From contig JAEYRN010000014.1 of the NCBI GenBank assembly GCA_023435565.1, positions 1 through 64,000 of the forward strand: a stretch of 64,000 nt of DNA. Direction: 5' to 3'. The translations under genes and the position numbers were made by a program. Shown in pieces: positions 44,212 to 52,123 of the stretch (positions are counted from its first letter, which is position 1; each line of letters starts with the position of its first letter). This stretch comes from Bacillota bacterium. Its GTDB lineage: Bacteria; Bacillota; UBA4882; UBA8346. The notes beneath the pieces were generated by a model that saw only the letters and a program-made list of their open reading frames with translations, did no database searches and was not told where the DNA came from.

Positions 44212-44227
44212 TCATACTTCGGTATGA
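44212..44227. promoter_or_regulatory. Operator-like palindrome TCATAC-N4-GTATGA
   Basis: Half-sites TCATAC and GTATGA around TTCG, 90 bases before the WG-repeat start. GTTTGA on one side and AAATA on the other match the copy before the WGR gene at 31512. It lies beside a bidirectional terminator. Confidence 0.55.
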
Positions 44228-44272
44228 AATATAACAAAAAACGATCCTAATAGATCGTTTTTTGTTATATTT
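44228..44272 (-). terminator. Bidirectional terminator
   Basis: Nearly perfect stem ATATAACAAAAAACGATC / GATCGTTTTTTGTTATAT with a 6-base loop. The A- and T-runs in the arms let it work on both strands; here it should end the LuxR transcript (44447-45178). Confidence 0.85.
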
Positions 44273-44446
44273 CTTATATTTATTAACTCCACTTTCCCAC
44301 TTCAAAAATATTTTTTCAGTTAAGTCAAATTAATCAATATCGATTTTTGAAAATATCGAAAACTTTAACGATTTTCAAGATGTTCCTTAGCGTTGACTTA
44401 ACTGTATAATTTTAAGTAGGGAAGTTATAAAATTAAAATAAATCGA

Positions 44447-45178
44447 TTAAGGATTGGCCGAAAACACTCGCCATTCCCCATCTTCACGGATTACTACAAT
44501 CGGGCCGGGATTACCAAAATCATTACCGTCTACTTGTCTTTGGAAAAAATATTTTTTCCGTTCCGGTTCATCTTCACCAATATTGACAAAATAATAGCTC
44601 CGCTCCTTCTCCGCCAGTAAACTCCAGATTGAATCCATTTTGGCCTTGCTCCAATCATCTTTGGTCAATAACTTTTGCCATAATTCGCGGTTTTTTTGGA
44701 CACTGCCGATATGAAAAAACCACCTAGCCGTTGTTAAAGGATCTAATCCTTTTGGAATCGATTGAATATTTTGGGGGATATTCGCTTCGGAAAATGCAAC
44801 AAGTTTGTCCCGCCTAGGTTTTTTCCTATATATATCTTGAGAAGCCGGATGACCTAAGAAAAATTGTACTGTAAATAAAGCTAAAAAAACTAAGACTCCT
44901 AATCCGACTGGGATAAAATAAACCATATTTAACCGCCGTGGCTTTTTTAACCGTTCCATACCGTCAAAACCGGATTGAATCAGGCTTATTAATTCATACC
45001 GGTTTCGAACTCCCGCTTTATTATATAAATTATAGACATGGGTCTTAACTGTCGCAACCATTATAAACAATTTCTGGGCTATTTTCCGATTGTCGAGCCC
45101 GTCCAAAATCAGTACGGCAACTTCCGCTTCCCGATCGGACAGATTAAATTTTTTGATAAAATCTTCTTTTATTATCAT
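44447..45178 (-). CDS. LuxR-type HTH with single TM and extracytoplasmic domain
   Basis: 243 residues with inverted layout. The LuxR HTH comes first (about 12-76: LSDREAEVAVLILDGLDNRK, then IAQKLFIMVATVKTHVYNLY and NKAGVRNRYELI), then a basic linker, one membrane helix (VYFIPVGLGVLVFLALFTVQ) and an outside domain of about 130 residues with a Trp-rich centre. The topology is that of ToxR/CadC-type one-component regulators, which normally use an OmpR-type HTH. GGGGGAG stands 12 bases before the ATG. The signal is unknown. It is transcribed toward, and terminated before, the WG-repeat gene. Confidence 0.85.
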   Translation of the reverse strand: MIIKEDFIKKFNLSDREAEVAVLILDGLDNRKIAQKLFIMVATVKTHVYNLYNKAGVRNRYELISLIQSGFDGMERLKKPRRLNMVYFIPVGLGVLVFLALFTVQFFLGHPASQDIYRKKPRRDKLVAFSEANIPQNIQSIPKGLDPLTTARWFFHIGSVQKNRELWQKLLTKDDWSKAKMDSIWSLLAEKERSYYFVNIGEDEPERKKYFFQRQVDGNDFGNPGPIVVIREDGEWRVFSANP

Positions 45179-45341
45179 TGTTTATAACGCTCCCCCTAAT
45201 ATGATAATCTAGCGGTTATTATTTTAAATTGGCGATAAGAATGATAAAATCATGTCCGACATCCATCCACTCTGACTCTTTATTCATTTTCAAAGACATC
45301 CGAAATTATCAATTTTCGTTTGTCGCGGATAATATAAATCT

Positions 45342-46511
45342 TTAATGATAAAACAACCTTAGGTTTGAATATGCCATTACGATCCCATATTCATTACATG
45401 CAGTCAAAACACTTTCATCCCTTACTGATCCCCCAGGTTGGACAATATAACGAACCCCGCTTTGATAGGCCCGATCGATATTATCCCGGAATGGAAAGAA
45501 CGCATCCGAACCTAAAGATACTCCTTTCAACCCGGCAAGCCATTTACTTTTCTCAGCCTTCGAAAGCCTAACAGGTTCTTGGTCAAACAGTTCTCGCCAA
45601 ACATTCAGCTCACTTGCAGTGATATCATCACGCAAAAACTGGTCAATTGCATTATCACGATCAGGCCTGCTTAATCCGGCTTTAAACTTAAGATCAAAAA
45701 CAGCGGGATGTTGCCTTAAATACCAAAGGTCAGCCTTATCCCCGGCCAGGCGGGTGCAATGAATGCGTGACTGTTGGCCGGCGCCATTACCGATTACTTG
45801 TCCGTTGTAGGCGTAACAGACTGAATTAGACTGGGTATATTTTAAAGTGATCATTGTGATAATTAGATCGCGTTTGGCTTCATCAGGCAGGTTTTTATTT
45901 GTAGTGACAATTTCCCTAAAGTCTTCAAAATTTGGAACTTTGTCATTCCTTAATTGTACAAAAGTAATCCCAAAGATACTACGTATTTCGGTACCTTCAG
46001 GTTTGTAAGCAGAGTCCATCTTAACTATGTTATAATTACCATTCTTTTTGGTTTTAAGAATTTCCAATGCCTCGGGAGTATACCCTGGCGCAATCACGCC
46101 ATCGGAAACTTCCCGCTTTAAGATTTGAGCGGTGGACAAGTCCACAGTATCGCTTAAAGCAGCCCAGTCACCAAACGATGACATTCGGTCCGCGCCACGG
46201 GCACGGGCATAGGCAGCTGCCAACGGAGACAATTCCAAATCCTCGACAAAGTAAGATTTTTTAAGAATATCACTAAGCGGCAAGCCAATAGCTGCCCCCG
46301 CAGGACTGACATGTTTGAAAGAAGCGGCGGCAGGCATTTTTAAAACCTGTTTTAGTTCTTTTACTAATTGCCAAGAGTTGACGGCATCCATAAAATTAAT
46401 ATAACTTGGATTACCATTTAAAACTTCTAATGGTAAATCATTTGATGTTGCATAAATTTGGGCCGGTTTTTGGTGTGGATTACAACCGTATTTTAAAGTA
46501 TAAGATTTCAT
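45342..46511 (-). CDS. Stand-alone AICAR formyltransferase
   Basis: 389 residues from the ATG at 46511 (CGGGGGT 6 bases upstream). The whole protein is the AICAR transformylase domain of PurH: YGCNPHQKPAQIY, ASFKHVSPAGAAIG, RARGADRMSSFGDW, GVIAPGYTPEALEIL, SNSVCYAYNGQVIGNGAGQQ, SDAFFPFRDNI and QPGGSVRD. The IMP cyclohydrolase half of the usual ~510-residue PurH is absent. It catalyses the tenth step of purine synthesis with 10-formyl-THF. No other pur gene lies nearby, so the cyclohydrolase must be elsewhere. Confidence 0.93.
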   Translation of the reverse strand: MKSYTLKYGCNPHQKPAQIYATSNDLPLEVLNGNPSYINFMDAVNSWQLVKELKQVLKMPAAASFKHVSPAGAAIGLPLSDILKKSYFVEDLELSPLAAAYARARGADRMSSFGDWAALSDTVDLSTAQILKREVSDGVIAPGYTPEALEILKTKKNGNYNIVKMDSAYKPEGTEIRSIFGITFVQLRNDKVPNFEDFREIVTTNKNLPDEAKRDLIITMITLKYTQSNSVCYAYNGQVIGNGAGQQSRIHCTRLAGDKADLWYLRQHPAVFDLKFKAGLSRPDRDNAIDQFLRDDITASELNVWRELFDQEPVRLSKAEKSKWLAGLKGVSLGSDAFFPFRDNIDRAYQSGVRYIVQPGGSVRDESVLTACNEYGIVMAYSNLRLFYH

Positions 46512-46644
46512 TTTATACCCCCGATTCATATTATCAGAGTATATTTTACAACATTTTTTCTACCAAGTACAACCAAATTAACTTACTCACAGTTCTTTTG
46601 AATCTTTCAATAAGTAACTTTTAAAAAGAGGTTTAAAAGCCAAC

Positions 46645-46672
46645 TCAAAAAAAACACCCCATTCATGGGGTG
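46645..46672 (-). terminator. Intrinsic terminator after LysM gene
   Basis: CACCCCAT / ATGGGGTG with a two-base loop (46655-46672), followed on the minus strand by eight T. It lies 10 bases beyond the LysM gene stop. Confidence 0.9.
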
Positions 46673-46681
46673 GATGAATAA

Positions 46682-47845
46682 CTATCTCTGAGTGGGAATA
46701 CAAATTTGTTGACCTATAAAGAGCCGATTGGGATCGAGCCCCGGATTTGCCGCAAGAATCGCATCAACCGAGATATTATAGCGGCGGGCAATACTGAATA
46801 ATGTATCTCCAGCAACTATTGTATAAAATACTCCAGGGCATACAGGTGGTTGCGGTGCTACCGGAATACAGATTTGTTGCCCAATAAAGATCCGGTTGGG
46901 ATCAAGCCCGGGATTAGCCTGTAAAATCGCTTGTACAGTCGTGTTATAACGGGCAGCAATGCTAAATAATGTATCTCCGGCCACCACCGAATAGAAAAAT
47001 CCGGGACAAGGCGGTGGTTGGGGCACGGGAATACAAATCCGTTGTCCGACAAAAAGCATGTTGGGATCGAGCCCCGGATTGGCCTGCAAGATAGCCTGAA
47101 CAGTAGTATTAAACCGTGTCGCTAAAGTAAAAAGAGTATCTCCAAGGACGATTGTATAAATAAATCCGGGACAAACAGGCGGCTGTGGTGTAGGTATGCA
47201 AATTTGTTGACCTATAAAGAGTCGATTGGGGTCAAGTCCCGGATTCGCACGTAAAATAGCATCCACAGTAGTGTTAAACCGGCGCGCAATACTGAATAAT
47301 GTATCTCCGGCCATAACGGTATAAGTTGTTCCCGGGCAAACAGGCGGCTGTGGTGAAGGTATACAAATTTGTTCTCCAATAAAAAGCCGGTTCGGATCCA
47401 GACCGGGGTTGGCTCGTAAAATCGCTTGTACCGTTGTATTAAAACGAGCCGCTAAACTAAATAGAGTATCTCCGGCGGCAATCGTGTAGAAGAACCCCGG
47501 ACACGGTCTTGGTTGAGGAGCCGGGATACATAAAGGCAATCCCGGTCGTAACCCGATAAGGTTTAAAAATGGATTTTCCCTGCGGATTAAAGCCTCAGTA
47601 GTATTAAATCCCCGAGCTATACTCGCCAAGGTATCTCCACGTCGGACAATATATACGGTACCTCGGCAACGTACCGGAAATGGAAGCCTAATTCTTTCTC
47701 CGGGAGTTATTTGGGCGAGATTTACCTCGGGATTTTTTTCTACTACTACTTCCTTGCTGATTTCGAAAGCATTGGCCAGTGTCTCTAAAGAATCAGACTC
47801 TTCCAGTTCCAACTCAAAGAAATCATTAATATCATCTCTACTCAT
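46682..47845 (-). CDS. Multi-LysM protein, spore-coat type
   Basis: 387 residues without a signal peptide. One degenerate N-terminal LysM is followed by six clear repeats (YTIxAGDTLFSIAxRFNTTV, then AILxANPGLDPNRLFIGQQI), separated by PxPQPPxCPG linkers. LysM binds N-acetylglucosamine polymers. The absence of a signal, together with the Pro/Cys linkers, points to a cortex- or coat-associated protein made in the mother cell, as with SafA-type proteins. GGAGGTG precedes the ATG. The highly similar repeats indicate recent internal duplication. Confidence 0.9.
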   Translation of the reverse strand: MSRDDINDFFELELEESDSLETLANAFEISKEVVVEKNPEVNLAQITPGERIRLPFPVRCRGTVYIVRRGDTLASIARGFNTTEALIRRENPFLNLIGLRPGLPLCIPAPQPRPCPGFFYTIAAGDTLFSLAARFNTTVQAILRANPGLDPNRLFIGEQICIPSPQPPVCPGTTYTVMAGDTLFSIARRFNTTVDAILRANPGLDPNRLFIGQQICIPTPQPPVCPGFIYTIVLGDTLFTLATRFNTTVQAILQANPGLDPNMLFVGQRICIPVPQPPPCPGFFYSVVAGDTLFSIAARYNTTVQAILQANPGLDPNRIFIGQQICIPVAPQPPVCPGVFYTIVAGDTLFSIARRYNISVDAILAANPGLDPNRLFIGQQICIPTQR

Positions 47846-47937
47846 TAATTCACCTCCAACAATTATCTCGAGAATCTGATGTTAACATAGTTCTCGTCAA
47901 CACATGCTATGTTATTACTTATCAGGAGGTGCTTCCA

Positions 47938-48009
47938 ATGTCCCAAAAAAAAATGCCACCTTGTCGTAGTGGCTATTCTTTAATACTTTTCATCTATTTT
48001 AAATATTAG
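47938..48009 (+). CDS. 23-residue peptide, possible YjcZ-like sporulation peptide
   Basis: AGGAGGTG lies 7 bases before ATG. The frame gives MSQKKMPPCRSGYSLILFIY plus three residues. SGYSLILFI is close to the GYSLILVLFILL core of YjcZ-type sporulation peptides, but the helix is cut short. The same DNA holds the terminator of the opposite gene, so the ORF may be a relic. Its last three bases overlap that gene's stop. Confidence 0.4.
   Translation: MSQKKMPPCRSGYSLILFIYFKY
47945..47973 (-). terminator. Intrinsic terminator of the 161-residue gene
   Basis: GCCAC / GTGGC stem (47955-47973) followed on the minus strand by ATTTTTTTTT. It lies 33 bases beyond the stop at 48006. Confidence 0.65.
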
Positions 48010-48491
48010 TTTTTCACATAACGATCAACGAACCTACTCATCGGTTCACTAAACTCCTTTAAGTCTTCTTCCATCTCCTGCGAATCAATTTCTTCATAAC
48101 TGCCTCCTTTGAAAGCGGCCGGACAAATTTCAATCATCTCTTGCTTTACCTGAATCAAAAAACCGATTGATTCCACTCCATCGCTTGATACAGCAACCTC
48201 TTCATCCAGTCCATCCAGGTTGGCAATTATGTATTGGCCGCCATCGGCACATGGAATCGGTTCCCCGACATTAATATCGCTAAAAGGTAAAAAAAGAATT
48301 TTCTCAAGGATCAATAGATTTCTTATATAATCTTCGTTGATTAGGTCAGCTTTTAATTCCGCCACACCGCCATCTTCCGTAAAACAGGCTACCACCTCCG
48401 GTGAGATGTCATTCAGTTTCATAAAATTAAAAATCTCTTCAATAAAACCCGTTAAATCAAACCGGTTTAGACTGAATTTAACCTCTTTCAT
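48006..48491 (-). CDS. Hypothetical acidic protein
   Basis: 161 residues, strongly acidic, no signal peptide or membrane helix. GGAGGCGCC precedes the ATG. Mixed alpha/beta pattern (VVACFTEDGGVAELKADLIN; YIIANLDGLDEEVAVSSDGV). No recognised family. It stands alone between the LysM gene and the divergent cyclophilin gene. Confidence 0.65.
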   Translation of the reverse strand: MKEVKFSLNRFDLTGFIEEIFNFMKLNDISPEVVACFTEDGGVAELKADLINEDYIRNLLILEKILFLPFSDINVGEPIPCADGGQYIIANLDGLDEEVAVSSDGVESIGFLIQVKQEMIEICPAAFKGGSYEEIDSQEMEEDLKEFSEPMSRFVDRYVKN

Positions 48492-48855
48492 TGGCGCCTC
48501 CGATTTGTATAATATCTTGTTTATATAGTATCGGGGTAAATCCTGTTCACATTTATATATAAGTTGAATTAAATTTCGAATATATGATTTTAATCAACTT
48601 ATTACAGCTGTAATAGGATGAAGAAAATTCTATTTTGATTTTCATTTGCAGTCGGGTTTAAGAATGAAAATCTGTGATAAAAATTTTCATCACCCTATAT
48701 AGAAAAAAAAAACAGGCATTTGCTTGACTTCCAATTCTTCATATGTTAGGTTGAATATTAGATATGACTATTTTTATTTAGAAAGAACACCGAAAATGTT
48801 GATGAGATAGTTCCTTAAATAATTCCCAATAATAAATATAAAATAGGAGTTAAAA
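48492..48855. other. Divergent intergenic region
   Basis: Separates the acidic-protein gene and the cyclophilin gene and must hold both promoters. TTGACT near 48724 is a possible -35 for the cyclophilin gene, without a clear -10. AT-rich; a small inverted repeat (GAAAATC...AAATTTTC) lies near 48665-48690. No gene is seen. Confidence 0.35.
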
Positions 48856-49512
48856 ATGGAACAAAAAATCAAACAGTCAAAGAATAACCGTCTTACTATG
48901 GTGGTAGTCGTTTTGGCGGGAATATTATTATTAGGAATAATGGCATTCAAGTTTTTCACAGAAAAGGAGACGACCCAAGTGGACAAAGACCAAATGAAGA
49001 ATCTTGCATCAAACCCCCAAGTTATTTTAGAAACTTCCCTGGGAACAATTGTATTTGAGCTTTATCAAGATGAAGCTCCGATTACTGTCGCTAATTTTAT
49101 GCATTATCTGGATTCCGGTTTTTATGACGGCACTATTTTTCATAGAGTTATATCCGGTTTTATGATCCAGGGCGGTGGTTTTACTAAAGATATGGAACAA
49201 AAACAAACCGGTTCACCAATAAAAAACGAGGCTGGAAATGGCCTTTCCAATCTTCGCGGAACAATAGCCATGGCCCGTACCTCAGTGGTAGACAGTGCTA
49301 CTTCCCAGTTTTTCATCAATACCGTCGATAATTACTTCCTTAATCATCAAGATAATTCTCAAGAAGGATATGGTTATTGCGTTTTCGGAAAAATAATCGA
49401 GGGAATGGAGATTGTAGATCGAATTCAAAACGTACCCACTGGGACGTTCAGTTATTTTCAAGATGTCCCAACAGAGCCGGTAATTATTATAGCGGCACGG
49501 AAAAATGATTAA
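48856..49512 (+). CDS. Membrane-anchored cyclophilin-type PPIase
   Basis: 218 residues: a basic N-terminus, one membrane helix (about 15-33), a short linker, then a cyclophilin domain with IFHRVISGFMIQGGG (catalytic Arg in FHR), SATSQFFIN and the closing VPTEPVIIIAA. Peptidyl-prolyl isomerases of this kind fold exported proteins at the outer face of the membrane. AGGAG lies 7-8 bases before the ATG. Monocistronic. Confidence 0.93.
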   Translation: MEQKIKQSKNNRLTMVVVVLAGILLLGIMAFKFFTEKETTQVDKDQMKNLASNPQVILETSLGTIVFELYQDEAPITVANFMHYLDSGFYDGTIFHRVISGFMIQGGGFTKDMEQKQTGSPIKNEAGNGLSNLRGTIAMARTSVVDSATSQFFINTVDNYFLNHQDNSQEGYGYCVFGKIIEGMEIVDRIQNVPTGTFSYFQDVPTEPVIIIAARKND

Positions 49513-49761
49513 AGTAATTAATTTTTAATAAATTACAGTATATTTCAGTAATATTTTGACCATAATGATAATGGCGGCGGCGATAAGCCAATCGTCGTAT
49601 CTGCTGACTCTTTCCTTAATATGCGCCCCATTGTTTAAAAACCAATGTCGGTGCTGGAGAGATGAATTACGACGGCGAAAACTTGTCTGGTCCACCCATA
49701 GTGGTTCGGTACACAGAGAGTTCTCGTAAAAAAATCAGCAGGCCGCCAATTCTAACAATAC
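49513..49761 (+). other. Probable coding relic, unassigned
   Basis: The plus strand reads DHNDNGGGDKPIVVSADSFL near 49558-49620 and, in another frame, MNYDGENLSGPPIVVRYTES near 49660-49720, with stops between. This looks like decayed coding DNA of unknown family. GC content is higher than in the flanking intergenic DNA. Confidence 0.25.
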
Positions 49762-50100
49762 TTACCAAATAGCCATCCCTTCTCTAGTAACCTCCTGATA
49801 AAGCGATTGTCCCGACCAAACCTCCCAGGTATTTCGATCAAAAACCATTAATTTGAAACTTGTACCAAAACTATCATTAATACCTGCAACAAATTTTTTC
49901 ATTGCCTGTTTTTCATCAAAATCTACCTGTTCCTTAGTGATTACCAATATATCAGGATCAACGTCCTCGTCTGCCGCCTTTTTCACTCCAGCCCCAAAAA
50001 CCACCAATTCTTCAATTTCGAAATCGGCGATTAAATGTTTTTGAATCTCAGTCAAAGCAGTTTTAGCTTTTTCAGAAATAAATAAGTTATTGATTCCCAT
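49762..50100 (-). CDS. Degenerate nucleotidyltransferase-fold protein
   Basis: About 112 residues from the ATG at 50100 (AAGGGGTG 6 bases upstream). The segment ELVVFGAGVKKAADEDVDPD followed by ILVIT aligns with the nucleotidyltransferase signature GSxAxG...SDIDLLV. However, Gly-Ser is Gly-Ala and the first Asp is replaced (VDPD), so activity is doubtful. No HEPN partner adjoins it. It could be an orphan antitoxin-like or binding protein. Confidence 0.6.
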   Translation of the reverse strand: MGINNLFISEKAKTALTEIQKHLIADFEIEELVVFGAGVKKAADEDVDPDILVITKEQVDFDEKQAMKKFVAGINDSFGTSFKLMVFDRNTWEVWSGQSLYQEVTREGMAIW

Positions 50101-50190
50101 CTTTTTCACCCCTTAATTTTAGTAATTATCTACTCAACTTTTGCATTACAAGGACTATGAATCAACGATGATGTTTTTTCTCCGTAAAAA

Positions 50191-50212
50191 GTAAAAAACC
50201 TCTTGTAGAGGT
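50191..50212 (-). terminator. Terminator of the atp operon
   Basis: ACCTCT / AGAGGT with a 3-base loop (50198-50212), then TTTTTTACTTTTTAC on the minus strand, 50 bases after atpC. Confidence 0.85.
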
Positions 50213-50261
50213 CTTATATTCCATCAATTCCCGTTATTTACATTTTGCTTTCAACCCGATA

Positions 50262-50708
50262 TTAATCTTTCGGCTTATGATATTTCTTAGCAACCTGTAG
50301 CTTGGTCAAGGCACGTTGTAAATTGATCTGGGTCCTGGCAAAACTGATCTTTTCCACCATTGGCCGGTAAAGTTCTTCTTCGGCTTGGCGTTTTTCAGCA
50401 AGCGCTTGCTCGACATCAATATGTTCGGGAAGTTCAGCAGCCTCGGCCAGGATAATCACTTTGTTTGGAGTTACTTCCATATAACCTTCACTCACTGCCA
50501 TATAATAATTTTTTCCTTCTTTCTTATAGCGAAGAACCCCGGTATCCAAGATTGTCATTAACCGGATGTGCCTGGGCATAATTCCAACCATTCCTTGAAT
50601 CGTAGGGGCAACCACGTAATCAACAGCCTCACTTAACTCCACTTTGGTTGGAGTAACCACTTCTAATAACAACTTGTGCTTTTCAGTCAACCCGTTTGTT
50701 TCCGGCAC
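50262..50708 (-). CDS. atpC: ATP synthase epsilon subunit
   Basis: 148 residues, slightly longer than usual because of about 10 extra N-terminal residues. Beta-sandwich motifs VVAPTIQGMVGIMPRHIRLM and MAVSEGYMEVTPNKVIILAE precede the C-terminal helical hairpin. GTG start with AGGGGGTGA 8 bases upstream, inside the end of atpD (26-base overlap), implying coupled translation. It couples rotor and catalytic head, and inhibits hydrolysis in many bacteria. Confidence 0.96.
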   Translation of the reverse strand: MPETNGLTEKHKLLLEVVTPTKVELSEAVDYVVAPTIQGMVGIMPRHIRLMTILDTGVLRYKKEGKNYYMAVSEGYMEVTPNKVIILAEAAELPEHIDVEQALAEKRQAEEELYRPMVEKISFARTQINLQRALTKLQVAKKYHKPKD

Positions 50709-52122
50709 CGGAAGTCACCCCCTGCAATCGTTCAGCTTTCTCGACCGCTTCTTCAATGGTACCGACCATAAAAAATGCCTCTTCAGGTAAATGATCATGT
50801 TTACCGTCAAGTATCTCTTTAAAACCTTTGATATTTTCTGCAAGAGTTACAAATCTGCCGGGAATTCCCGTAAAATTTTCACCTACAAAAAACGGTTGAG
50901 ACAAAAAACGTTGTAACCTTCTTGCTCTAGCTACTGTTAGTTTATCTTCATCGCTTAATTCATCCATTCCCATAATCGCAATTATATCTTGCATTTCTTT
51001 ATAGTGTTGTAAAGTCTCTTGGACCCCACGCGCCACTTGATAATGTTCTTGTCCAACAAAAGCCGGAGACAATAACCTAGAGGTTGAAGATAACGGGTCT
51101 ACTGCCGGATAAATTCCAAGTTCGGCAATGCTTCGTTCTAGGTTGGTGGTAGCATCCAAATGGGTAAATGCGGTTGCCGGTGCAGGATCGGTATAGTCGT
51201 CCGCAGGGACGTAAACAGCTTGAATTGAAGTAATTGAGCCTTTTCCGGTGGAGGTAATCCTTTCTTGGAGGGCGCCCATCTCATTGGCTAAGGTCGGTTG
51301 ATATCCGACAGCCGAGGGAATCCGTCCTAATAACGCCGAAACTTCGGAACCAGCTTGAACAAACCGGAAAATATTATCGATAAATAGCAACACATCTTGG
51401 CCCTCTTGATCACGAAAATACTCGGCCATAGTTAATCCGGTTAACCCAACCCGGAGTCGCGCTCCGGGAGGTTCGTTCATTTGACCGAAAACCAAAGCAG
51501 TCTTATCGATAACTCCCGAGTCTTTCATCTCCAACCAGAGGTCATTTCCCTCCCTAGTCCTTTCCCCTACTCCGGTAAAGACCGAAAACCCTCCGTGGTG
51601 AGTAGCGACATTACGAATTAATTCCATAATAATTACTGTTTTCCCAACTCCCGCCCCTCCAAATAACCCGACTTTACCCCCTTTTGGATAAGGCGCCAAC
51701 AAATCGATTACTTTAATTCCGGTCTCCAAGATTTGTTGTTCAATGTTTTGTTCCTCAAATCCCGGCGGCTTACGATGGATCGGAAGTTTTAAATCCGTCT
51801 CTACCTTTGGTCCGCCATCAATTTCTTCTCCTAATACATTAAAAACTCGTCCTAATGTTTTCCGACCTACCGGGACCATAATCGGCTCATTATTGCTGGA
51901 AACTTCCATTCCTCTGACTAAACCATCGGTAGAATTTAGCGCTAAACAACGGACACGATTATTACCCAAATGGCCCATCACTTCAGCAACAACTTCCCGG
52001 CGGACTTGTTTTTTCATCTGAAGGTCAATCTTAATAGCCGTATTGATGGCAGGGAGTTCTTCCGGTAAGAATTCAACATCCAATACAGGCCCGATAATTT
52101 GAACAATGTGTCCAATGGCCAT
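50683..52122 (-). CDS. atpD: ATP synthase beta subunit
   Basis: 479 residues. Walker A GGAGVGKTV, the catalytic glutamate region VGERTREGNDLW, Walker B VLLFIDNIFRF and the DELSDEDK segment of the C-terminal domain are all intact. Catalytic subunit of F1. It follows atpG by one base and overlaps atpC. Confidence 0.99.
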   Translation of the reverse strand: MAIGHIVQIIGPVLDVEFLPEELPAINTAIKIDLQMKKQVRREVVAEVMGHLGNNRVRCLALNSTDGLVRGMEVSSNNEPIMVPVGRKTLGRVFNVLGEEIDGGPKVETDLKLPIHRKPPGFEEQNIEQQILETGIKVIDLLAPYPKGGKVGLFGGAGVGKTVIIMELIRNVATHHGGFSVFTGVGERTREGNDLWLEMKDSGVIDKTALVFGQMNEPPGARLRVGLTGLTMAEYFRDQEGQDVLLFIDNIFRFVQAGSEVSALLGRIPSAVGYQPTLANEMGALQERITSTGKGSITSIQAVYVPADDYTDPAPATAFTHLDATTNLERSIAELGIYPAVDPLSSTSRLLSPAFVGQEHYQVARGVQETLQHYKEMQDIIAIMGMDELSDEDKLTVARARRLQRFLSQPFFVGENFTGIPGRFVTLAENIKGFKEILDGKHDHLPEEAFFMVGTIEEAVEKAERLQGVTSGAGNKRVD

Positions 52123-52123
52123 T

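Noticed and set aside
46700..47700. Repeated ~150-base units suggestive of a CRISPR-like or tandem array
   Set aside because: They are the DNA of in-frame LysM repeats of one gene, with protein-level periodicity and no spacers.
48774..48986. 70-residue minus-strand ORF over the cyclophilin start
   Set aside because: Overlaps the well-supported start and membrane anchor of the cyclophilin gene; no ribosome site.
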